Of a stretch of 64,000 nucleotides of DNA, positions 38,461 through 51,140 are shown piece by piece; position 1 is the stretch's first letter; the number at the start of each line of letters is the position of its first letter. Below the pieces are notes generated by a model that searched no databases, was not told where the DNA came from, and saw nothing but the letters and a program-made list of their open reading frames with translations. Source of the DNA: Coregonus clupeaformis (Eukaryota > Chordata > Actinopteri > Salmoniformes > Salmonidae); assembly GCF_020615455.1 (NCBI RefSeq), contig NC_059228.1:24589490-24653489 (forward strand), in the 5' to 3' direction. Position numbers and translations under genes: made by a program.

Positions 38461-39207
38461 TTTTTAGATACATTTTATTATAATGTTTGAAACATTTTAT
38501 GATACGAGTTCTTCTTCTAGAGAAATCAAAACCAATGTCTCATCATCTCATTTTTGGTGAAAGATGGTGAGAGATGTGACATTAATGTTAAATCGCTGTG
38601 AGAGAGAAGCCAATATACCTCAGTCGAGATAACCGGATAGAGAAACAGGATAAGAGTACGGGACAGAATGTAAATAAACAGGGCCATGGATCACATATTC
38701 CTCACACTGGATTCCCCTCTTATTACTATGAACAGATAACACCACAGGAGACAGAATGAGAAGACAGATGGAAGGAGAATGTTATGTTTAAGGCCAGGAG
38801 TTTTACCTGACCACTTGACCTGACCAGGCCAAACTCTGAGCCTGTATTCGAGCCTTCTGTATGACTACAAATAGAGACACATGGGTGAATTTATGGACGC
38901 TGAACTGGTGATGCAGGGATGAGCAACTACAGTCCTCGTGGCCTGATTGGTGACACACTTTTGCTCCAGGCCCTGTTACCATACCTAACTCCAATAATCA
39001 ACTAATCATGTTCTTCAGTTTAGAATGCAATTTGTTTAATCAGGTGTGTTAGCAATTGGGCTGCACGAGATGAAGGTGAAGGGATGCATTGTCTTTATTA
39101 AAACACTAGGTGGCACCTTACACAAAAATCGAATCCTGTTTTTTGTCGAACCATTGCAAGGAAAAGAGTGTTGTATTTGACTAAGACAGAAGGGGTAGCC
39201 TACTGTA
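38461..39207. repeat. Diverged IFIT 3' flank, first part (unit 3)
   Basis: Counterpart of 9447-10207. It contains the dispersed TGGTGACACACTTTTGCTCC repeat (about 38920-39045) and a CTCF-like CACTAGGTGGCACC (about 39103). It lacks the hairpin repeat of unit 2. No gene is seen. Confidence 0.55.
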
Positions 39208-39578
39208 TAGTGATGGGCATTCCGAGTCTTTTCGGTGAGCCGGATCATTTTGCTCTGTTCAACTAAAAGAGCTGTTCATTTGGCTCTCAAATGGCTCTTC
39301 ATTAAGTAGTGCTTAAACATTTACATAAATCCATGAAAAAATAGCTAATCTCTAATGTAAAGAATAACATGCTACCTACCGTTATGTCACATTGTGAAAT
39401 GCAAGTTAAAATAAATGTTTATCTGACCAAAATAATAGATGGCCTGCAAAAAATATGAAGGAAAATAATTTGCGCTTTGGACAGTGTGTGGACCAGAATG
39501 ATGCTCTCTCCTCAGTTTCTGCAGTGAGGAATTACCATCAAAAAGAGCCGTTTGTTCGAGAATGACCCACCGTCACTA
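39208..39578. mobile_element. Non-autonomous hAT-type element with internal deletion (unit 3)
   Basis: Same ends and CTACTGTA flanks as the 516-bp copies, but about 145 bp are missing from the right half (after TTACCATC at 39539). Confidence 0.85.
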
Positions 39579-39766
39579 CTACTGTACTCTACAATATCAA
39601 GAAGCTCAATAGGTGTGTAGTGTAGTGGGTATGTCAATAATGTCACGTATAATAGAACTTTAAGAATTTGTGAAATACTGTACACTAGGCCTACTGGCAA
39701 TATGTTGGCCAATCTTGATACTGTGAATTCTGGAGCAACTTCTGAGAAGGAAGGTGATGTATTCAA

Positions 39767-39884
39767 AATCAAATCAAATCAAATTTTATTTTTCACATGC
39801 GTCGAATACAACAGGTGTAGAACATACAGTGAAATGCTTACTTACAAGCCCTTATCCAACAATGCAGTTTTAAGAAAAATAAGT
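39767..39884 (-). mobile_element. LINE/SINE 3'-end fragment (unit 3)
   Basis: Orthologue of 10905-11022. Confidence 0.6.
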
Positions 39885-40506
39885 GACGACTACTGACACT
39901 AGTCACCCTTCATTCCCCATTGCTTTCTACCAAAACTCTGTCTCTGACCGTGTGCCCTGAACCTGACCTTGTACCTACATAAACCAAACTCAGGCATACT
40001 CATATTGGTTTACCCAGCAACAAATACTAAATACTAGGGTCTCTACAGTGTCTGTTTTTGAAGAAAAAAAAACACAAAACTAAAATATACATACACACAG
40101 CTGGACACTATAGTCCATGATCATGACATGATCAAACAGTATCTATCTTTCTGCCTACGGTTCAAGCGGGTGGGAACGTGTTGTCATAGTAGACCATTTG
40201 AAAACAGTTACTCTCAACTATGTTAAACTAATGAATAATGACTTACTTCATTGTCTGAAGCATTTTGTCACCCTAAATATTATTTCATTTCCCTTTGACA
40301 GATTACATTTTCATTTGAGGACAGTTGTTCATAGACGCAGGGGGTTAAATAGTTTGGAAAGTGAAGCATGCCGTTCCCTCCTTACGGAGTTCCCCAGCAG
40401 GAAAAGCCTAATAAGGACATGCGGTACGTCACATAGAGTAATAATACAGCCTCTTTAAGAGGCATCCTCTACTGCCTGCAGACTGAAGACCATTCGATCA
40501 GTAAAG

Positions 40507-41106
40507 ATGGAGCCCTCACTGGAGTCCTCCTCTCCTCTCCTGCTACAGAGTTTATGGGACAGGATAAGAGCACAAGAAGACTTTCTCTGCTCTCCTTTGT
40601 TCCCCGTCCTGTTCTCCCTGACACTCTATCTGAGCTGCTGCCTGCCTTACCTGTGCCTGGACACCCTGTCCTCCAGAGTAGACCTGGTGCACCACTACAA
40701 GATCCAGCCACAGAGCAGGGTGACCTGGGTAATGGCATGGAGCTGCCTGGCTACCTCCCTGCACACCCACTCTGTGTTCATCTTCCCCCTCAGCATTCTG
40801 CACTGGTACTGGAGACCAGTGGTCCTCCCTGCCCAAGCCCCTGGGGCTCTTCATGTGGCCTGGTACGTGCTAGTCTGTCTCCTCCTCTTTGACCTGCAGT
40901 ACTTTGTGTGGCACGTGTTGCACCACAAGGTGCCCTGGCTCTACCGGACTTTCCATAAGGTGCACCACCGCTACACAGCCACCTTCGCCCTGACCACGGA
41001 GCACTCTGGGGTCTGGGAGACCCTGAGTCTGGGCTTGTTTGCGGCGGTGAACCCTGACCTGTTGGGCTGCCACCCGCTCACCAAGATGCTCTTCTTCACC
41101 TTGAAC
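40507..41106 (+). pseudogene. ch25h: Cholesterol 25-hydroxylase copy 3, in frame but C-terminally truncated
   Basis: This is the best-preserved copy. From the ATG at 40507 the frame is open through the whole remaining hydroxylase part: LLLQSLWDRIRAQEDF near the start, then several hydrophobic segments, box 1 HVLHH (about 40914-40928) and box 2 HKVHH (about 40954-40968). The ortholog continues with a third box rich in His that completes the di-iron site. Here homology ends at 41106 and the frame runs on through repeat DNA to a stop at 41319, giving a 270-residue chimaera. An enzyme without the third box should be inactive. Whether the chimaeric protein is made is unknown. It is intronless, like CH25H elsewhere. 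Confidence 0.88.
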
Positions 41107-41550
41107 ACTCCGACTAAAAACGAGTCTAGGGGTTTCCGAGTTTCCACCACAACTGTACATCTCTTGTTTTCCTTCTTCGCCACTGTAACCCACTCATTCT
41201 CACTCTCTGCACTTTTATCTTCACCCGACTCACTAGCAGTTTCAAACAAAACCTCAGTTTCCGCCATCTCGTCAAATCCTTCGGATTACCTGATTGGCTT
41301 CACCCACAATGGGTACTAGTTTTCCCCCATTGAGATAGATAGCGGGCTCTTGTGCCCAAAATCATATTTTAGAATGGGCAGCGCCCTTAAGGACTTTCAC
41401 CATCTTGCAGTAGTCAAATGGGTTAAAAAAAGAAAGTAGTCAACTGGGTAGGACTTCCTATGGATTAAGGAAGGATCACATGATTCCATCTGGGTCATCA
41501 GGAGGGATCAGCCAATGAATTATACTGGCAGTAAATCTCAAACCTTGGCT
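41107..41550 (-). mobile_element. Antisense repeat fused to ch25h copy 3; possible LINE ORF1 start
   Basis: The minus-strand ORF from 41267 begins MAETEVLFETASES and contains NEWVTVAKK and VFKVKKSIL before crossing into antisense ch25h at 41106. It is the clearest of the three copies. The family assignment to an L1/Tx1-like ORF1 is tentative. Confidence 0.45.
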
Positions 41551-42469
41551 TTATACCTTTTCAAACAACCCACTCTAGGTGGCAGTATGCACCCTTTCAG
41601 TCTGTTTGCCAACTCCTAGAAGAAGTAGAAGAAGAACGTTGACTACTTCAAAATGGAGATGGCCTCAATAGCGCTTCCCATGCTCGCACAGATGTCATAA
41701 TGAGACAGATACAATGATACGATTTCTATCTATGTTTTCCCCTCTATAAAAGCCCTTTAGCTAAGAGTCAATGTATTTAGCCTTAAAATTTCAACCTGAT
41801 ATCCACAACTCCATTTAAGAAATTATAGTTACTAAATGGGATAGTGATGTGCATTATAAAATGACTTGGTATTGTTTGCTGTTACTGTATTACTTTAATT
41901 AATGATCTGTAAACATTATAGAACAGAATACCTTTATTTTCACAAGAATATTATACAGTACATCTTACACATTTTTTCAGAAACAGAATCCATTGTGCCC
42001 ACTGTGCAGAAAAACAAAACACAAGATCCTATCGCTCTGGATAGTCAGTCTGTGAGGTTAACACATTTACATTTAAGTCATTTAGCAGACGCTCTTATCC
42101 AGAGCGACTTACAGTTAGTGAGTGTATACATTTTCATACTGGGGTTCATAAAGGGGTTCTCTACTTTATAATGCAATAATTGTCTACATTGTCCGCAGTA
42201 TGCCTTTACAGACACAATATGAAAATATGGATTCCAGACAGATGTTTGTCATGTTAGGCCTACATGTTTATAGGAATTATAATACTTTACCATTATCCTT
42301 GAATTTACTTTAAAATGTTAGTATGGATGATGAAGCATCTCTCAACTATCCCATTAGCTAAAATTGAGGCCAGACACTTTTTAATAAGAAAGTATTTAGT
42401 TTTTACGCAATCATAATTTTTCCTAGACTGTCCAAGATAATAGATTTGTCCAAGTGGTGTAGTGGTAAA
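41551..42469. repeat. Diverged IFIT 3' flank, second part (unit 3)
   Basis: Counterpart of 12661-13330 and of 25671-26162 plus 29553-29700. It includes the 200-bp segment with CTCTAGGTGGCAGTATG (about 41573) and a SINE tail at 42063-42143. It carries the empty sites of the unit 2 LINE and LTR element. No gene is present. Confidence 0.55.
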
Positions 42470-43408
42470 GTAAATATATCCATTTTTCATGACTGGGAAA
42501 ACAGATATTCATCTGTTGGTCACAGATACCTTTTAAAGGTAAGGGGCGTGGATCAGAAAACCAATCAGTATATGGTGTGACCACCAGTTGCCTCATGCAG
42601 CGCGACAAATCTCCTTCACATAGAGTTGATCAAGATATTGTCTGGATAGTTGCTGGATATTGGTGAGAACTGGAACACACTGTCAAACAAGTCGATCCAG
42701 AGCATCCCGAACATGCTCAATGGATGACATGTCTGGTGAGTATACAGGCCATGGATGAACTGGGACATTTTCAGCTTCCAGGAAATGTGTACAGATCCTT
42801 GCGAGAGGGGGCCGTGTATTATCTTGCTGAAACATGAGGTGATGGCGGCGGACGAATGGCACAAAAATGGGCCTCAGGATCTCTTCACGGTATCTCTGTC
42901 CATTCAAATTGCCATCGATAAAATGCAATTGTGTTTGTTGTCCGTAGCTTATGCCTGCCCATACCATAACCCCACCGACACCATCGGACAGTCTGTTCAC
43001 AACGTTGACATCAGCAAACACGATGCCATACACGCTGTCTGCCTTCTGCCCGGTACAGTTGAAACCAGGATTCATCTGTGAATATCAACCTTCTCCAGTT
43101 TGCCAATGGCCATCGAAGGTGAGCATTTGCCCACTGAAGTTGGTTACGAAAACTAAATGCAGTCAGGTCAAGACCCTGGTGAGGAAGACGAGCACGCAGA
43201 CAAGCTTCCCTGAGACAGTTTCTGACAGTTCTTCGGTTGTGCACACCCACAGCTTCATCAGCTGTCTGGGTGGCTGGTGTCAGACGATTCCGCAGGGGAA
43301 GAAGCCGGATGTGGAGGTCCTGGGCTGGCATGGTTACATGTGGTCTGCAGTTGTGAGGCCGGTTGGATGTACTGCCAAATTCTCTAAAACGATGTTGGAG
43401 GTGGCTTA

Positions 43409-45011
43409 CAGTGCATTCGGAAAGTATTCAGACCCCTAGACTTTTTCCACATTTCGTTACATTACAGTCTTATTCTAATATGGATTAAATAAATAGAAAT
43501 CCTCTGTAATCTACACACAATACTCCATAATGACAAAGAAAAAACTCGTTTTTAGACATTTTTGCCAATTTATAAAAAATGTAAAATAGAAATACCTTAT
43601 TTACATAAGTATTCAGACCCTTTGCTATATGACTCGAAATTGAGCTCCGGAAATTGAACATCTTGTTTCCATTGATCATCCTTGAGATGTTTCTACAAGT
43701 TACCTGTGGTAACTTCAATAGATTGGACATGATTTGGAAAGGCACACACCTGTCTATATATGGTCCCACAGTTGAAAGTGCTTGTCAGAGCAGAAACCAA
43801 GCCATGAGGTCGAAGGAATTGTCCGTAGAGCTCCGAGACAGGATTGTGTCGATGCACAGATCTGGGGAAGGGTACCAAAACATTTCTGCAGCATTGAAGG
43901 ACACCAACAACACGGTGGCCTCCATCAGCCTTAAATGGAAGAAGTTTGGAACAACCAAGACTCTTCCTAGAGCTGGCCGCCCAGCCAAACTGAGCAATCA
44001 GGGGAAAAGGGCCTTGGTCAGGGAGATAACCAAGAACCCAATGGTCACTCTGACAGAGCTCCAGAGTTCCTCTGTGGAGATGGGAGAACCTTCCAGAAGG
44101 ACAACCATCTCTGCAGCGCTCCACCAATCAGGCCTCTATGGTAGAGTGCCCAGATGGAAGCCACTCCTCAGTAAAAGCCACATGACAGCCCGCTTGGAGT
44201 TTGCCAAAAGGCCCCTAAAGACTCTCAGACCATGAGAAACAAGATTCTCTGGTCTGATGAAAGCAAGATTGAACTCTTTGGCCTGAATGCCAACGTCACG
44301 TCTGGAGGAAACCTGGCACCATCCCTACAATGAATCATGGTGGTGCCAGCATCATGCTGTGGGGATGTTTTTCAGCGGCAGGGACTGGGAGACTAGTCAG
44401 GATCCAGGGAAAGATGAACGGAGCAAAGTACAGAGAGATCCTTGATGAAAACCTGCTCTAGAGTGCTCAGACTGGGGCGAAAGTTCACCTTCCAACAGGA
44501 CAATGACCCTAAGCACACAGCCAAGACAACTCAGGAGTGGGTTCGGGACACGTCTCTGAATGTCCTTGAGTGGTCCAGCCAGAGCCCGGACTTGAACCCG
44601 ATCTAACATCTCTGGAGAGACCTGAAAATAGCTGTGCAGCGACGCTCCCCATCCAACCTGACAGAGCTTGAGAGGATCTGCAGAGAAGAATGGGAGAAAC
44701 TCCCCAAATACAAGTGTACCAAGCTTGTAGTGTCATACCCACGAAGTCTCAAGGCTGTAATCACTGCCCAAGGTGCTTCAACAAAGTACTGAGTAAAGGG
44801 TCTGAATACTGATGTAAACGTGATATTTCAGTTTTAAATGGTTTATACATTTGCAAAAAAAATCTAAAAACCTGTTTTTGCTTTGTCATCATGGGGTATT
44901 GTGTGTAGATTGATGAGGGGGGAAAAACTCTTTAATCCGTTTTAGAATAAGGCTGTAACTTAACAAAATGTGGAAAAAGTCAAGGGGTCTGAATACTTTC
45001 CGAATGCACTG
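43409..45011 (+). mobile_element. Nested Tc1-like transposon 2 (unit 3)
   Basis: 1,603 bp with CAGTGC/GCACTG ends and TA on both sides. The N-terminal transposase part is open from 43654 to 44235. Later frames are broken. The TAA in the place of the catalytic Glu is also here (about 44604). Confidence 0.87.
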
Positions 45012-45026
45012 TATGGTAGAGAAATT

Positions 45027-45062
45027 AACATTACATTCTCTGGCATCAGAGAATGTAATGTT
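45027..45062. repeat. Perfect 16-bp palindromic hairpin, 4-nt loop
   Basis: The arms AACATTACATTCTCTG (45027-45042) and CAGAGAATGTAATGTT (45047-45062) are exact complements around GCAT. The left arm is normal Tc1 sequence found in the other units, and the right arm is new. It sits exactly where about 240 bp of Tc1 sequence are missing. Confidence 0.9.
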
Positions 45063-45152
45063 TTAGATAAAAACCATTCGGTGCATATTCGAAATTTCTG
45101 GGCTATTTTATTTCAGCTCATAAAACATGGGACCAACACGTTATATGTATAT

Positions 45153-45958
45153 AAAAAAAGTTGAAATAGGTCATGTGACATCCCGCCAACTTTGAGAGAA
45201 AAAAAAAACGTTATATCTGAGTTGTGCCACTGCCCTCTCATTGGCTAGAATGGTCCCAGCTGATCTTGTCATTTCCCGATTATTTTCCATTTTTGAATAC
45301 ATTTATTTTCATTGTTAGAGTGGACAATACAGCTCGCCAGCTTGTAGTTACTGACATAAAGGGTAACCAAGAGACAGGTCACAGGGGCTATGAAGCTGAA
45401 GTATCCGTTTAGAATGGTTTCTCACCACCAAATATGTCAGTGAGAGGAAGTCAATTTGCGGGTATTGGGAGAAGATGGAAGTCCTTGTCCCAAAACATCC
45501 CAGAATGCACTGTGCGGCCCTTTGACGATGCGTGGGCAACGTACACAATTGGCGTTATTAAGAGTTTAATGGAGTTTCCCATCTCCTCTAAAGTATCTCT
45601 CGTGAACCTGGGCCTGCATTATGCTAATGTTCTCATCAATGAAACATTTGATCTCAATACATTTTTAAGTTCCCAAAACTAAAATATTTTATGAACACAG
45701 TGCACTAACTTTTATAGAGTTGCCACTTTGCTGAAGTAAAAAAATATATATGTTGTTTAGAAGGAGGGCAAGGTTGAATTGAGTTTGTGCACACGCGCAC
45801 TTCAAAGGAGGCATTCCCTAACGGAAATATGCAAATACTTGCTACAATGCGCCAATAGGATCTCGCTAGCTCATGCATGACTTTGCCCATCTCCTTCCTT
45901 GTTCTGCCCACTATGCTTCATTTGCTCCCACTGTAAACGACACAGAAGACCTGTCTTG
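45153..45958. repeat. Non-coding unit spacer (unit 3/4 boundary, diverged)
   Basis: Counterpart of 16237-16944 with more substitutions and about 90 extra bp (45634-45720) that the other units lack. Octamer and CCAAT-like motifs are retained. No gene is seen. Confidence 0.45.
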
Positions 45959-46311
45959 TGTCACACCCTGGCTCTGGGACTCTATATGTTGAGCCAGGGT
46001 GTGTTCATTCTATGTGTTATATTTCTATGTTGGGGGTTCTAGTTGTTCTGTTTCTAGGTTGGCCTGAGTGACTCCCAATCAGAGGCAACGAGTGTCAGCT
46101 GTGGCTGGTTGTCTCTGATTGGGAGCCATATTTAAACTGTCTGTTTTTCCCTTTGTGTTTGTGGGTTCTTGTTCCATTTGGTTGTGTTTGTACCGTGGAC
46201 TTCACGAGTCGTTTGTTGTTTTGTTGATTGTCCGTATTTATCACTAAAGATAAATAAACATGTTCGTTCATCACGCTGCGCCTTGGTCTACTCGATACGA
46301 CGATCGTGACA
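45959..46311 (+). mobile_element. Solo LTR related to the 27526 element
   Basis: 353 bp, TGTCACACCCTGG...GATCGTGACA, clearly homologous to but diverged from the LTRs at 27526. It has no internal region and no matching target duplication (TCTTG at the left, ATATC at the right). Compared with units 1 and 2, about 325 bp of spacer (equivalent to 16945-17272) are missing at this exact place. Confidence 0.85.
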
Positions 46312-48899
46312 ATATCGGAGTTGTCTCGAGATGGCTATGCATATTCATGGTCTGAGGCTAGTAGAATAGCATCTCAATTTCAATTCATTTCAGCTCAGTT
46401 TCCACATCATTTTATGGGCAGTGTGCACATAGCCTGTCTTCTCTTGAGAGCCAGGTCTGCCTACAGCGACCTTTCTCAATAGCAAGGCAATGCTCACTGA
46501 GTCTGTACATAGTCAAAGCTTTCCTTAATTTTGGGTCAGTCAGAGTGGTCAGGTATTCTGCCAACGTGTACATCTCTCTCCATTGAATACAGACAGTTGA
46601 CGTCAACAACCCTCATCAAATATTCAAAAAAGTATAACAATAATGAGATGTATCCACCAATCCAAAGAAAGGATAGGCGGGTGCTAGACAACTCGCCGTG
46701 CAGCTTTGTGGACAACGACTCCCATTGTTAGGGCGGAGAAACATGTATCTTGTCAGTATATCCATAATCTTTGGTTTAGCCATTCCTATGGGGAAAATTA
46801 ATGGGGAAAGAATAGGGTTCTGGGTTAAATGCCGAAAGTAAAGTTTGAGGTTAACACAAGTTTAGGAGATCTTCTATGTTTTGTTCTGTGAGATAATATA
46901 AGTGAGTTAACATGACCTTTATGAATGATGAAGCCTTTATGTGCTTTTTTAAATTACATAAATGCTTCAAAATTCACAAAAAGTGACATTAGCTGATGAA
47001 GATTATCTCATAGAACAAAACATATAAAATCTCCTAAACCTGTGTTTACCACTGACCTTATTTTTGGCGTTTATCCAAAAACACCATTAATTTCCACTTA
47101 TGGCTTTGTCCAACAAACCATGGCGGAGTTAGTGTGCCTACAAAAAGACGCCATTACTATTTCTCTATGGAGTTTCTGGTCAATATAACGGATAATCTGT
47201 GGCTCTGCCGATTCCTTTAACCAGATGTTTTCAGGAGAAATGTAAAGAGAGCCTGTGGCGCAAATCCGCTTTTGGACGTTAACAACGTGACACTCCATCT
47301 TAACTACACCACAGTTACTGGATTGGTTCAACAGTGCAGAAGAGAACCTCGCCCAACATGTCATGTCAAGTCTAGGATGTAGGGGATCTAGTTTAAGGCT
47401 TCTGTTAGGCCTGCTGTATTAGGTTTGGGGAGAGAGAACCAAATAGAGAAACAGGATATACAATCGAAGAGTACGGGACAGAATGTAAATAAACGAGCCC
47501 AGGGTTCACATTATTCCTCACACTGGATTCACCTCCTATGAATAGCTACACCACCAGAGATAGGAGAAGAGCGATGGAATGAGAATGTTATGTTTAAGGC
47601 CAGGAGTTTTACCTGACCACTTGACCTGACCAGGAAAAACTCTGAAGCTGTATGCCAGCCTTCGGCATGTCAGTCAATCAATTACTAAAATAGAGACACA
47701 AGTGAATTTATGGATGCTGAACTGGTGGTGATGCATGAGACGGTGGGGAGTTATGGATTGGCTTCATTAAACACTAGGTGGCGCCTTATACACAAATATA
47801 ATCCTGTTTTTCGTCAAACCCTTGCAAGGGAAGAAGTGTTGTCTGACGAAAACTGAACGGGGAAGCCTACAGTACAAAATCAAGGACCTAAGTAGGTGTG
47901 TAGTGTAATGTGTATTTCAATAATGTCATGTACTTTAAGAATTTGTGAAATACTGCACAGTACTGGCAATATGTTGGCCAATCTTTCTCAGCAGCAATGA
48001 TACTGTGATTTATGGAGCAACTTCTGAGTAGGTGATGTATTGTGATGTCAACTGACACTAGTCACCCTTCATTCCCCATTGCTTTCCACTGACATATTCT
48101 TTGCTGTATTGTGGTGTTCTCTGTCTCTGGCTGTGTACCCTGACCTTGTACCGTATGCATGACCTTCAGAGCCTTAATCATTCAAACTCTGACCATAGCT
48201 GATGATAGTCAATGTATTTGGTCGTACAATTTGAACTAGATATCCACAGCTATGCATTAAGAAATTATAGTAACCTACTGGGATAGTGGTGTGTACTATA
48301 AAATAACTTGGTATTGTTTGCTGTTACTGTATTTCTTTAATTAATGATATTTTAACTGAATAGAATAGAAGAGAAAACCTTTATTTTCACAAGAACTTAC
48401 AAGATATTTGACAGTACAATATTACACATTACATACATTTTCCAGAAACAGAATATATTGTGCCCAGTGTGAAGAAAATAAAATCAGTAAGATCCTATCG
48501 CTCTGGATAGTCAGTCTGTGAGGCTATACAGGGCCTCTGTACTCTATAATACAAGAATGAAAAATAACATATTAGTTTGTCTACAGTACATTAGTCCACA
48601 GTAAACTTTTACAGTCAGAAGTTTGTCATGTTAGGCCTACATATATATAAGACTTTACTATCAGCCTTGAATTTACTTTCAAGTGTTAGTATTGATGATC
48701 ATGCATCTCTCAGCAATCCCAGTAACAAAATTGAGCCAGACATTTTGAATACTAAGGTATGTAGTTTCTACTCAATAAAATGTGTCCTAAATTGCTCTAG
48801 ATTTGTCCTAGTGGTATAGTGAATCTATTTTCCACATGAATCAGTCATAAACAGGTGATGCAAATTCTGGTTAATTCAAGCCTTTATTGGAAAAAAGGT
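46312..48899. repeat. IFIT 3' flank (unit 4)
   Basis: Aligns to 17275-19876. It contains the fold-back repeat (about 46785-47125), the CTCF-like CACTAGGTGGCGCC (about 47772) and the CTTTATTTTCAC segment (about 48378). Directly past the position of the lost IFIT stop it keeps AATAAA on the minus strand (TTTATT, about 48881-48886). No coding gene. Confidence 0.6.
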
Positions 48900-49716
48900 C
48901 TGGAACTGGCCGACAGCATCCTCTCCATCAAGGCCATCCAGAAAGTCCACAATTTCCTCAGCTCTGTTTCCTCTGTTATGGACAGTGGACAACAAAACAC
49001 GAATACTGTGGGTAGCATAATTTCTGCTGCCTTCTTGTGGAAATCAATTGACCTGGAAGCATCTTGTTTGGAATAAAACAGATGTTGGGCATACCAGTTG
49101 TAGAATTTTTGTAAATCCTGTGGTTCCATTCCTTCTCTATCAAGAAGCAGGTCCTCAAATATCTTATCTGCTCTATCATCTCTGCTAGAGTATTTGTACA
49201 TGGCAGACAGTTCCAGTTTTGCTGCAAGGGATTTTGGGTAGAGTGCAACCACCTCTTCATGAAGGTTGACTGCATTTTCAATCAGACTATGCTTCATTGG
49301 GTTCCTTTTCTCTTCCGGAGATAATATATTCTATTTGTAACACTTCCCAAGATGCCTCTTCAGCTGGCGTGAATCAGGGTGTCTCTCCAGGGTCCTTCTT
49401 GCCAGGTCAATGCTTGAATCATGAGAGACGTGATCTCTGAAAATGATAGTAAGAGTCCAAATCCACAAAAGCTGTCCAAAGGCTTCTCTGTCACTTCCTC
49501 TGCAAGTTTACGTGCTTCCTCAACCTGGCCACTCTCTGCAAGCCTCTGCAGGTACATCATTGTGATGTACAAATCTTCTGGATCCAATTCTCTAGCAATC
49601 CGTAGCTGCTTCAACATCTCAGATCGCAGCTTCGTGGTAATGTTTTTCTTATCAACAGATTTATTAAATGCCAAGGCGTAACCGCAGCGCAGCACCTTGT
49701 TCTCAGGGTCCCCTTT

Positions 49717-50013
49717 CATTTACATTTACGTCATTTAGCAGACGCTCTTATCCAGAGCGACTTACAGTTAGTGAGTAGATACATTTTTATTTTTTCATAC
49801 TGGCCCCCTCCGTGGGAATCGAACCCACAACCAACTGAGCTACATCCCTGCCGGCCATTCCCTCCCCTACCCTGGACGACGATGGGCCAAGTGTGCGCCG
49901 CCCCATGGGTCTCCCGGTCACGGCCGGCTACAACAGAGCCTGGATTCGAACCAGGATCTCTAGTGGCACAGCTAGCAATGCGATGCAGTGCCTTAGACCA
50001 CTGCGCCATCCGG
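49717..50013 (-). mobile_element. Full-length tRNA-derived SINE inside IFIT pseudogene 5
   Basis: On the minus strand it begins CCGGATGGCGCAGTGGTCTA (box A) and has GGTTCGAATCC (box B), a tRNA-like head. It continues with GGAATGGCCGGCAGGG, a second GGTTCGATTCC-like segment, and the conserved tail to TAAATGTAAATG. No target duplication is evident: the first nine bases, CCGGATGGC, coincide with IFIT sequence at the same place in the intact gene. It is not a functional tRNA gene. Confidence 0.88.
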
Positions 50014-50556
50014 AAGCAATAGAGCGCTTCCTCGTCCTTGCTTACATCAAACTTATTCAAAGTCCAGGCCTTTCACTCCACACTACACCTGGGCAAGGTG
50101 AGGGGTTGTCCCGCAGTAGTCTGCCCACCTTCTCCACATAGGTCTGGCTCTCTGTCAGCTCCCCTTGGTGATAGTGCACCCAGGCCAGGTTCCCATAGTG
50201 GACCACCAGCCTTAGCTCCACGTCGTCTGGACTGCTTTGGCGAATGGCCTCTTCAGCCATCTTCAGGCATGGAAGAATGTCCCAGAGCATGGTGTAGGTA
50301 AGCCAGGACGTTTTACAGGAACATTGAAGCCCCTCTTGCGGATGATATCTATCATGGTTTAACTGAGGCTTTCCAGTTTAGATCTGCTGTAGTCCAACTT
50401 CCAGGTGAAGTGGCATTCCAAACCCTGCAGACTAATTTTCAAGGAGATCTGAGCCATTCTGGTTAAAAAATACAACAGTTTAAATGTATTTGTTTAACTG
50501 ACAATGCCTAAGGGATATATTGAAGACCTGGACGATGAACCAAGGACTCGATTCAG

Positions 50557-50887
<331 letters not shown>

Positions 50888-50987
50888 ACTAACCTCATAG
50901 TTGGGCAAGAGAAAACCATATTGTGGTCTCTGAGGTTCAAGACAGAGCAAATGACTGTCTGATTAGATACCTCACTGACTATCCTGA

Positions 50988-51086
50988 TTTTATACTGGAT
51001 GGACCACATTGTTATCTTCCAATGGGTTGGTTATGCGGTTATTCCCTCACTTTACAAACAAGTATCATAGTGTCATTTTCATTTCT
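50988..51086 (-). promoter_or_regulatory. Remnant IFIT promoter (unit 4)
   Basis: TATAAAA at 50994-50988; a single ISRE/IRF-like AGAAATGAAAA at 51086-51076. The second ISRE-like site of the other units is missing, consistent with decay. Confidence 0.6.
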
Positions 51087-51140
51087 AGCCATAAAGACTA
51101 ATGCAAATGAGTGTGTGCCCCTTTAAGTGCGCACAAGATT

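Larger units (their letters stand above)
42470..45152 (-). mobile_element. Degenerate Tc1-like transposon 1 (unit 3), split by a nested Tc1
   Basis: Two parts, 42470-43408 and 45012-45152. The minus-strand transposase is in two frames, 43011-43331 (FTDESWFQLY) and 42683-43075 (QQDNTRP, SSIEHV). The right part is shortened to about 140 bp by a deletion whose junction holds a perfect palindrome (45027-45062). Confidence 0.8.

Noticed and set aside
40971..41267. Antisense gene overlapping the ch25h 3' end
   Set aside because: The first 50 or so codons belong to the fused repeat and the rest is antisense ch25h, so the ORF is a junction artefact and not a natural gene.
49800..50013. tRNA genes predicted from box A/B and GGTTCGAATCC
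   Set aside because: They are the tRNA-derived head and internal segment of a SINE. The cloverleaf is incomplete and the unit continues into the SINE tail.
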